From the NCBI GenBank assembly GCA_020697475.1, contig JAJFMO010000136.1, positions 1 through 8,176 on the forward strand: a DNA stretch of 8,176 nt, given 5' to 3'. The first letter of the stretch is position 1. Every line of letters begins with the position of its first letter. Below are positions 1-5,057 of this stretch, piece after piece. Made by a program: the position numbers and the translations under genes. Origin of the DNA: Paenibacillaceae bacterium. GTDB lineage: Bacteria; Bacillota; Bacilli; Paenibacillales; NBRC-103111. The notes beneath the pieces are model-generated. The model was not told where the DNA came from and searched no databases. It worked only from the letters and a program-made list of their open reading frames with translations.

Positions 1-932
1 ATTTGGGACTTCTTATCGTACCAGTCCTGCACGTCGATCGTGACGGGCTCGGTCAAATCGACCGACTTCACCGGCAGCCGGCTCACCGTAATTTTCGGCG
101 GCTGAATGGCGTACGTCACCCTCAGCACCACCTCCGCCGTCTTGCCGGAACTGTTCGTTGCCGCGAAACGAAGCGTGTTCTCCCCCTCAACGAGAGGCAT
201 CTCTGCCTTGAACGAGCCGGAAAACCATATCTTCTCCCCATTCAATGTCAACGTTGGAGTCGGGTCGCTCTTGTCGGTGACGCGGCCGCTAATATGCAAA
301 TCCTTGAAATAGACGGTTTCCGGAATGTTATCGATCTCGATGACCGGCGTCGCGGCTGGGGTGTCGGCAGTTGTCGGCGTGGCGGTCGGTTGTGCAGCGA
401 CCAGCCTGGCCAGCACCGTCATCGCTTCCGCGCGAGTCAAGCTCTCCTGCGGACGGGACGTCCCGTCCGGATACCCTTCCAAATACTGATCGCCAATCGC
501 CGCGGCTACTTCTCCCCTTGTAATCGCCGTTTCCGGTTCGAACGCCGGTTGGCCGTCCGGTTGCTTTTTCCCCGGAATGTAGGACTTCACCGCTTCTATG
601 TAAGGAGCCGACCAGCGATCGGCGGGCACATCGTTGAATGCCGGCACGGCCGCAGCAGGGATCGCCAACTTCAATGTTAACGCCAGCAGCTTGGCGAACT
701 GCTCTCGGGATACTTTCGCGTCCGGACGGAACGTTCCGTCCTCGTACCCGTCTGCAATCCCGCGCTCCACCGCAGCCGAAATCGCAGCAGCAGCCCAGTG
801 ATCCGCCGGCACGTCGCTGAATAATGGCGTCGCCGAATCCTGGGCTGAAGCCGCAGCCGAATAGAGCAATCCGAATAAAAGCATGAACGCAGCTATAATG
901 TTGGACCTAGTCCCAGACCTGAACCTCGACAA
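1..932 (-). CDS. SLH-domain surface protein with Ig-like repeats, N-terminal part (truncated by window edge)
   Basis: The frame is open from a TTG at 932 to the window edge, about 310 codons with no stop. The TTG is preferred because GGGAGGGAG lies just upstream (core GGAGG 8 nt from the codon) and it yields a clean signal peptide: a basic n-region, a hydrophobic stretch at residues 11-25 and an AxA-type cleavage site near residue 30. An in-frame ATG at 974 has no good ribosome binding site; one at 884 would cut the signal peptide. Three S-layer homology motifs follow: residues 38-88 (FSDVPADHWA, then DGTFRPDAKVSREQ), 99-146 (FNDVPADRWS, then TRGEVAAAI) and a shortened one at 147-178 (GYPDGTSRP, then LTRAEAMTVLARL). 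A Thr/Pro/Ala linker (180-196) leads to an Ig-like beta domain at about 197-275, and a second starts near 278. SLH repeats anchor exported proteins to pyruvylated secondary cell-wall polymer. The function of the missing C-terminal part is unknown. Confidence 0.9.
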   Translation of the reverse strand, partial: MSRFRSGTRSNIIAAFMLLFGLLYSAAASAQDSATPLFSDVPADHWAAAAISAAVERGIADGYEDGTFRPDAKVSREQFAKLLALTLKLAIPAAAVPAFNDVPADRWSAPYIEAVKSYIPGKKQPDGQPAFEPETAITRGEVAAAIGDQYLEGYPDGTSRPQESLTRAEAMTVLARLVAAQPTATPTTADTPAATPVIEIDNIPETVYFKDLHISGRVTDKSDPTPTLTLNGEKIWFSGSFKAEMPLVEGENTLRFAATNSSGKTAEVVLRVTYAIQPPKITVSRLPVKSVDLTEPVTIDVQDWYDKKSQ

Positions 933-965
933 AATGACTCCCTCCCGTCGGCGGCTGTTCTTCCC

Positions 966-971
966 ATTATA
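966..971 (-). promoter_or_regulatory. possible -10 box for the SLH-protein gene
   Basis: A perfect TATAAT on the minus strand lies about 34 nt upstream of the TTG start. The hexamer 17 nt further upstream (CTGCGC) is a poor -35, so this is weak support for a separate promoter. The 81-bp gap to the preceding same-strand ATP-grasp gene shows no convincing terminator, so read-through from that gene is also possible. Confidence 0.3.
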
Positions 972-1013
972 CATGATCCCAGCCGGCCGCGCAGAAGCCA
1001 TCTCAAGGCTCGA

Positions 1014-1754
1014 TCACCGGCGCTTCTTATGAAACCCGATAATCCGCCTGAACATCGTCTTGTCTTTCAACTTGTAAAACAACGACTTTGCGGGCATAAA
1101 GTTCGCCTCGATAATCCAAACCTTTCCCACGCTGTCTATCCCCACGTCAAGCCCAATCGTGTCGATCCAGCGATAATATTTTTGCAGCTGTTTCGCCGCA
1201 TCCAGAGAGATGTGATCAATCCGATTTTGGATGCTGCTGACGGAGGCATCTTTAATATTGGACTGGCGAATCGCCGTCGAAACGGGCACCACCCTGCCAT
1301 GGCTGCGCGCGATGTTGGTGATCATGTAGCCGGAACCGGCGATTTTGGCCAGCTTACCCGTCAACACCCAGCTGGAACCTTTCTTCCGTTGCATCATGAC
1401 CCGCAGGTCGAACGGCCGTCCTTTCACTTTCGCAAGCGAAATTTTTCGTTGAACGATATGAGGGGAGCTCTTGATTTTCTTTTTGACAAAAGAATACGTT
1501 GAGTTGATCCCGTGGATGGATTTTTTTTTCTGATCATAATGCACCTTGTAGTTTCCTTGATCTTCGGATGAGACGGAGATGACCCCCATGCCTCCCCAGC
1601 CGCCGGAAGGCTTCACCACTACACCCCCATATTGCTGCATTAACGCGAGAAAATGGCTTTTCGACATGGAGCGTGTCTTGGGAAGGGAGGAGACGAGGTC
1701 GGGCGAATTGGCCATCAGCCGGTATTTCGATAATTTGCCGTGGCTATACTTCAT
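1014..1754 (-). CDS. YheC/YheD-like ATP-grasp protein
   Basis: A 246-residue protein with an ATP-grasp layout. VVVKPSGGWGGMGV (residues 45-58) supplies a nucleotide-binding lysine (K48) and a glycine-rich loop. IVQRKI (100-105) is the hinge strand, RPFDLRVMMQ (113-122) carries a conserved arginine, and GLDVGIDSVGKVWIIEANFMP (split as GLDVGID at 201-207 and WIIEANFMP at 213-221) carries the acidic and Asn residues expected to bind Mg2+. This pattern matches the YheC/YheD family of endospore-coat-associated ATP-grasp proteins, whose substrates are not established. ATP-grasp enzymes generally join a carboxylate to an amine or thiol through an acyl phosphate. The ATG follows GGGGAGG at 9 nt, a site inside the 3' end of panD; the two frames overlap by 11 bp, so translation is probably coupled. 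The protein is short for the family and highly basic at its C-terminus (HKKRR). It lacks a signal peptide, so it is probably cytoplasmic. Confidence 0.85.
   Translation of the reverse strand: MKYSHGKLSKYRLMANSPDLVSSLPKTRSMSKSHFLALMQQYGGVVVKPSGGWGGMGVISVSSEDQGNYKVHYDQKKKSIHGINSTYSFVKKKIKSSPHIVQRKISLAKVKGRPFDLRVMMQRKKGSSWVLTGKLAKIAGSGYMITNIARSHGRVVPVSTAIRQSNIKDASVSSIQNRIDHISLDAAKQLQKYYRWIDTIGLDVGIDSVGKVWIIEANFMPAKSLFYKLKDKTMFRRIIGFHKKRR
1521..1529 (-). repeat. nine-base homopolymer (A9 in the sense strand) inside the ATP-grasp gene
   Basis: The plus strand has nine consecutive T, read as AAA AAA AAA (three lysines, about residues 76-78) in the coding strand. Such tracts can cause polymerase slippage or replication indels. 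The frame is intact here. Confidence 0.85.
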
Positions 1755-2148
1755 CCCAGTTCACCTCCCCCGACTCGTCAAATAATGGATGATCCTCGGT
1801 TCGGACAATGGCGTTGGCGGAATCGACAAACACTACGCGCGGGACAAGCCCCGTGATTTCTTTCTCGTCGAACAAGCCGAGGCTCAAGATGATGACGATA
1901 TCACCCGGTTGGAACAAATGCGCCGGCGGGCCGTTCAGGCAAATTTTCCCGCAACCCGGGGCTGCCGGGATGGCGTACGTTTTCCACCTTGTCGCGTTGC
2001 GCAGGCTGGTCACCTGAACCATCTCGTAAGGCTGGATGTTAGCCGTCTTCATCAGGAGCGAGTCGATCGTTATGCTTCCTACATAATCCAAACTGGCTTC
2101 CGTTACGGTCGCCCGGTGTATTTTCCCTTTGCACATCAATCTCAGCAT
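1744..2148 (-). CDS. panD: Aspartate 1-decarboxylase, pyruvoyl-dependent (PanD type)
   Basis: This enzyme decarboxylates L-aspartate to beta-alanine, the precursor of pantothenate and CoA. Counted from the ATG at 2148, the hallmark residues fall at family positions: K9 and H11 in KGKIHR, Y22, the self-cleavage pair G24-S25 within YVGSITID, R54, Y58 and N72. Cleavage at G24-S25 would make a small beta chain and an alpha chain with an N-terminal pyruvoyl group. An ATG three codons upstream (2157) is only 2 nt from AGGA, too close for initiation; the 2148 ATG is 11 nt from it and matches the family N-terminus. The 134-residue length slightly exceeds the usual 126-128 because of an acidic C-terminal tail ending NWDEV. 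One oddity is that the usual NGAAA after N72 reads NGPPA. No panB or panC is adjacent; the gene instead overlaps the ATP-grasp gene downstream and diverges from the threonine synthase gene. Confidence 0.92.
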   Translation of the reverse strand: MLRLMCKGKIHRATVTEASLDYVGSITIDSLLMKTANIQPYEMVQVTSLRNATRWKTYAIPAAPGCGKICLNGPPAHLFQPGDIVIILSLGLFDEKEITGLVPRVVFVDSANAIVRTEDHPLFDESGEVNWDEV

Positions 2149-2210
2149 GATCGGCATGATCCTTTCGTTTCGGTCTAATTCAACTTATGTGCGGATTGAT
2201 TATGCTGATT

Positions 2211-2222
2211 GGGTATCTACCC
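2211..2222. promoter_or_regulatory. 12-bp palindrome in the panD/thrC divergent intergenic region
   Basis: GGGTATCTACCC is a 5+5 bp inverted repeat with a 2-nt centre, located 60-70 bp upstream of the threonine synthase ATG. It follows a weak plus-strand promoter candidate (TTCAAC at 2179-2184, 16 nt, TATGCT at 2201-2206). It could be an operator or the 5' arm of a leader structure, because its CTACCC half is also complementary to GGGTAG at 2265-2270, beside the ribosome binding site. No function is shown. Confidence 0.3.
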
Positions 2223-2282
2223 TCCCGAATCCGCAGGTTTCTCATAAACTGTAGGTACCGTTATGGGTAGGAGGGCAATTAC

Positions 2283-3494
2283 ATGAGATTCGATTTGGTT
2301 TGCAACGCTTGCGGGAAACGAACGAGTTTTAACATACATGGGACCAAATGCAGCTGCGGCGGAACGTTGTTGGTGGAATACGACCTGGAGCTTGTCGGCA
2401 GAACGCTGACCAAGGAAAGTTTGCAGTGGCGGGGAACATCGATGTGGAGATATGAGGAACTTTTGCCTGTGGTGAGGAAGGAACATGTTGTGTCGTTGGG
2501 CGAAGGTTGGACTCCATTGGTGCGGTTGGGGCATGCCGAGCGGCGGTTGCCCATTGGGAAACTGTGGGTGAAACGGGAAGAGCAAAACCCGACGGGCAGT
2601 TTTAAGTCGCGCGGATTTTCGGCTGCGCTGTCGGTCGCCAAAGAGCATGGAATCTGCAAAGTGGCGGTCAATTCGAACGGCAACGCCGCTTCCGCTTTAG
2701 CCGCTTATGCAGGTTACGCGGGGATGGAGGCGTACGTGTTTCTGCCGCAAGATTGCCCGGGGATCATTGTGGAGGAATGCGTCCATTATGGGGCGCGAAC
2801 GTTTCTGGTCGACGGGCTGATCCATGATGCCGGAAAAATCATCGTGGATGGGGCGGCGGAGCAAGGATGGCACAACGTCGGCACGCTGAAGGAGCCAGGT
2901 CGGGCGGAAGGAAAGAAGACGATGGGGCTGGAGCTGGCCGAGCAGCTTGGCTGGAAGCTGCCGGATGTGATCGTCTATCCGACGGGAGGCGGCTCGGGGA
3001 TCATCGGGATGTGGAATGCGTTCAAGCAACTGAGGGAGTTGGGCTTCGTCGAAGGCGAGCTGCCGCGGATGGTCAGCGTGCAGGAATCCGGCTGCGACCC
3101 GCTTGTTCAGGCGATCGAAGGCGGGGGACGCTTCGTCGCGCAAGGCGAGGACGTCAGCTCCAACCCAACCGGGATGCGGGTGCCCAACCCGCCGGACGGC
3201 GGGTTGATCGTCTCGATTCTGCAGGAGTCGGGCGGCACGGCTCTGGCGGTTAGCGGCGACGAAATCCGAGAGGCGCAGCTTGCGATGGGGCGGCAGGGGA
3301 TCTCTTCGTCACCGGAGGGGGCAGCGACGTGGGCCGGGCTGCTGCGCTTGCTTGATCGCGGCTGGATCGGGGCGGAGGAAGAAGTCGTGCTGTTCAACAC
3401 GTCGCACGCGATGAAGTATTTGCCTTGGGCTGCGCAGAGCCTGCCCGTGGTGCGAAGCTATCGCGATTGGGTCGCGTTGGCTGGGGGGCGATGA
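2283..3494 (+). CDS. thrC: Threonine synthase, PLP-dependent
   Basis: A 403-residue fold-type II PLP enzyme. Threonine synthase converts O-phospho-L-homoserine to L-threonine and phosphate in the cytoplasm. Residues 7-25 hold a CxxC...CxC set (C7, C10, C23, C25), a zinc-ribbon-like N-terminal segment common in this branch. LGEGWTPL (72-79) is the usual domain entry; NPTGSFKSRG (102-111) carries the predicted PLP Schiff-base lysine K108; SNGNAASA (131-138) is the cofactor Asn loop; PTGGGSGIIG (233-242) is the phosphate-binding glycine loop. The ATG follows GGAGGG with about 8 nt spacing. The gene stands alone on the plus strand, divergent from panD and convergent with the AraC gene, not in the hom-thrC-thrB operon usual in Bacilli. 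The alternative is a paralogue with a different PLP reaction, such as the related cysteate synthase. The PLP motifs are clear; the exact substrate is inferred. Confidence 0.87.
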   Translation: MRFDLVCNACGKRTSFNIHGTKCSCGGTLLVEYDLELVGRTLTKESLQWRGTSMWRYEELLPVVRKEHVVSLGEGWTPLVRLGHAERRLPIGKLWVKREEQNPTGSFKSRGFSAALSVAKEHGICKVAVNSNGNAASALAAYAGYAGMEAYVFLPQDCPGIIVEECVHYGARTFLVDGLIHDAGKIIVDGAAEQGWHNVGTLKEPGRAEGKKTMGLELAEQLGWKLPDVIVYPTGGGSGIIGMWNAFKQLRELGFVEGELPRMVSVQESGCDPLVQAIEGGGRFVAQGEDVSSNPTGMRVPNPPDGGLIVSILQESGGTALAVSGDEIREAQLAMGRQGISSSPEGAATWAGLLRLLDRGWIGAEEEVVLFNTSHAMKYLPWAAQSLPVVRSYRDWVALAGGR

Positions 3495-3499
3495 CCGCT

Positions 3500-3564
3500 C
3501 GCCCAATGAGGGCGGGGGCGAAGTGGGTGCGGGGGCGGAGCATCGGCCCCCGTCCATCCCATTC
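3500..3564. terminator. GC-rich hairpins between convergent thrC and AraC genes
   Basis: Two structures sit in the 99-bp gap. A 5-bp hairpin, CGCCC-AATGA-GGGCG (3500-3514), is followed by a longer imperfect one (3520-3564) whose core is CGGGGGC/GCCCCCG (3530-3536 with 3546-3552), with outer TGGG/CCCA and GAA/TTC pairs. Neither strand has a following T-run, so it is not a canonical intrinsic terminator, but its position suggests it may separate the converging transcripts. Confidence 0.35.
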
Positions 3565-3593
3565 ACTCCAACCCACTCCTGCCAGGGCGACTT

Positions 3594-4421
3594 TCATTTC
3601 TCAACACGGACGAGTCCACGGAACTCTGAAGGTGTGAATCCGCTATGTTTTTTAAACACTCTTGAAAAATAGTACAGCTGAAGTCCAATTTCCTCGGCAA
3701 TCGATGAAACACTACGGTTTGTCGTCAACAGCAGATGCTTGGCCGACTCCATTCGCATTCGATTGACGTAATGAATGGGAGGCATCCCGAACAACGTCTT
3801 GAACATCCGTATAAAGTAGTTCGGATGAAAGTGGGCGAGCCCCGCCAATTGCTCCACTGACAAGTCTTCAGCAAGATGCTGCTCGATATAGCTGATTACC
3901 GAATTCATTTTGTGCGCCGATGGAATACTTCCCTCCTGAATGTCACAGATACGAGTCTGGCTCAAGTAATAGACCAGCAATTCCAGCATAACCGATTGCA
4001 CACTTAGCACGGACGTCACTTCGTGGCTATTATAATGTGAAATGAGTTTTTGAAATAAGGAAATCACCCTGCTCTTGTCATGGATGTCAATGACAACAGG
4101 AAGCGCTACCAACTTAAACAGATTCATTTCCCCGACAGTGGCTGTAAAATGGCACCAATACTTTGAAAATCTTTCGCCGGCAATCGTTGAAAACGAAATG
4201 TTCGATCCGGCAGGCAGGATCACCATTTGCCCGGATTGCGGGGTGAATTCCCTTTTACCCACCTTCACCCATCCCGATCCTTCTGTAATAAAATACATCC
4301 GGCAGAACTCCGCCAGTTCGTTCTTTCTTTGCCAATCGTGCGGCACTCGGGAATAGGTCGCTACCAAAACTTTCAGATACAAATTGTCCAAATAGTTGCG
4401 CAATGGATTTCCATCGGACAA
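3594..4421 (-). CDS. AraC-family transcriptional regulator
   Basis: The C-terminal ~100 residues form the two-helix-turn-helix AraC domain: first HTH in DLSVEQLAGLAHFHPNYFIR, then MFKTLFGMPPIHYVNRMRM, and second HTH from SVSSIAEEIGLQLYYFSRVF with the signature ending KKHSGFTPSEFR. The N-terminal ~165 residues are a cupin-like effector-binding domain (RMYFITEGSGWVKVGKREF, then GQMVILPAGSNISF). Such proteins usually activate carbohydrate-uptake and degradation genes on binding a sugar. The frame can start at GTG 4430, directly abutting AAAAG with no spacer, or at TTG 4421, which has AAAAGGTGAG about 4-5 nt upstream; the TTG is preferred for spacing. The start is uncertain by three codons. The protein lies downstream of the solute-binding gene on the same strand but behind two terminators, so it is probably transcribed on its own. 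The plausible target is the 5058-6380 gene, by proximity only. Confidence 0.9.
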   Translation of the reverse strand: MSDGNPLRNYLDNLYLKVLVATYSRVPHDWQRKNELAEFCRMYFITEGSGWVKVGKREFTPQSGQMVILPAGSNISFSTIAGERFSKYWCHFTATVGEMNLFKLVALPVVIDIHDKSRVISLFQKLISHYNSHEVTSVLSVQSVMLELLVYYLSQTRICDIQEGSIPSAHKMNSVISYIEQHLAEDLSVEQLAGLAHFHPNYFIRMFKTLFGMPPIHYVNRMRMESAKHLLLTTNRSVSSIAEEIGLQLYYFSRVFKKHSGFTPSEFRGLVRVEK

Positions 4422-4501
4422 GGGGCTCACCTTTTCGCATGAACGTTGATATTGTGCAAATATCGGCTGTTGCTTTATCCGTTATATATCGTGACAAGTA
4501 C

Positions 4502-4510
4502 ATTGTAGCA
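4502..4510 (-). promoter_or_regulatory. extended -10 promoter element upstream of the AraC gene
   Basis: The minus strand reads TGCTACAAT, an extended -10 (TGn plus TACAAT, five of six matches). The best -35 about 18 nt upstream is TTCTGT, a poor match, acceptable for an extended -10 promoter. It would start transcription near 4495, giving a leader of roughly 70 nt before the AraC start. Confidence 0.45.
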
Positions 4511-4535
4511 TATAGAAATAGTTAACAGAATAAAA

Positions 4536-4594
4536 GGGGATTGCCGCTCGCGACAAACCGGAAACGATCTCCAATTTATCCGAGGGCAATCCCC
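4536..4594 (-). terminator. Rho-independent terminator downstream of the CBM fragment
   Basis: GGGGATTGCC (4536-4545) pairs perfectly with GGCAATCCCC (4585-4594). A single bulge precedes a further CTCG/CGAG pairing (4547-4550 with 4581-4584), leaving a 30-nt loop. On the minus strand the stem is followed by TTTTATTCTG, so termination works in the minus direction. It lies about 30 nt past the stop of the CBM fragment and upstream of the AraC promoter. The large loop is unusual for a simple terminator. Confidence 0.7.
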
Positions 4595-4625
4595 GATATA
4601 ACTGCTGTGATGTTACTATGGAATG

Positions 4626-4928
4626 TTATCTCGAAACAATACGGTCGACATGACAGTTAACATTGGTCGATGAGGCGTTCTTCGTTCCGGTTACAACCAT
4701 CTTAATCGTGTGCGAGGCATTGCTTAAAGACGTATTTTCATATGCCAATATCTGATAGGTTTGGGTTGCACTGTAAGAATCAAAGGAGGTTTGCTTGACT
4801 CCGTCGATGTAGATGTCCAAGATCCCGCCGCCCGTGCCTACTTGCGTGTAAAATTCCACCGTGGTACCCGTAAAGGTGTATTCCATATAGTCGCCGGTCA
4901 TATTGCTTACTCCATAAAATCCCCCCTC
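4626..4928 (-). pseudogene. Remnant of a C-terminal carbohydrate-binding domain
   Basis: An ATG-initiated reading gives 91 residues (from 4901), but the frame is open up to a TGA at 4929-4931, and the extra codons read EGGFYGVSN before MTGDYMEYTFTGT. That run looks like continuous beta-sandwich domain sequence, not a leader. The segment has the style of ligand-binding modules at the C-terminus of secreted glycosidases: TGDYMEYTFTGT, then GGILDIYIDGVKQTSFDSYS, SHTIKMVVTGTKN and a final VDRIV. It lacks a signal peptide, a catalytic domain and probably the first strands of its own domain. GGAG lies 8 nt before the ATG, so weak translation is possible. It sits directly behind the terminator of the solute-binding gene. 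The simplest reading is the 3' end of a larger secreted enzyme gene left by deletion; a functional small intracellular lectin-like protein is less likely. Confidence 0.65.
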
Positions 4929-4941
4929 TCAATAGGTTGGA

Positions 4942-4975
4942 AAAGACTGCGGAATTTTCCGAATCCGCAGTCTTT
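4942..4975 (-). terminator. Hairpin terminator of the solute-binding protein gene
   Basis: AAAGACTGCGGA (4942-4953) and TCCGCAGTCTTT (4964-4975) form a perfect 12-bp stem with a 10-nt loop. On the minus strand it falls about 80 nt after the TGA of the solute-binding gene and ends in a short T-run (CTTTTCC). The A/T-flanked symmetry could let it act in both directions. Confidence 0.75.
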
Positions 4976-5057
4976 CCGAGATGCTTCCTATGCATAATCT
5001 GGCAAATTCACAATTTCAATGTCTGTATGCTTCCGTCACGTCTCAAACCGCCGTTCG

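Noticed and set aside
3..680. Plus-strand 225-codon open frame
   Set aside because: It is the antisense of the SLH protein gene; the translation is Arg-rich without domain patterns, and the minus frame has clear SLH motifs.
1029..1502. Plus-strand open frame opposite the ATP-grasp gene
   Set aside because: No ribosome binding site or recognisable motif; the minus strand carries ATP-grasp motifs.
1789..2178. Plus-strand open frame opposite panD
   Set aside because: The minus strand encodes a near-complete set of PanD residues at the family positions, so this is a shadow.
2697..3143. Minus-strand frame inside the threonine synthase gene
   Set aside because: Low-complexity His/Arg/Pro-rich translation with no motif, an effect of high GC on the opposite strand.
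4907..4915. Two-codon ORF (ATG GAG TAA, minus strand) behind a G-rich ribosome binding-like site
   Set aside because: It sits in the right place for initiation, but the domain-like frame runs through it in another phase; a coincidence is more likely than a functional minimal ORF.
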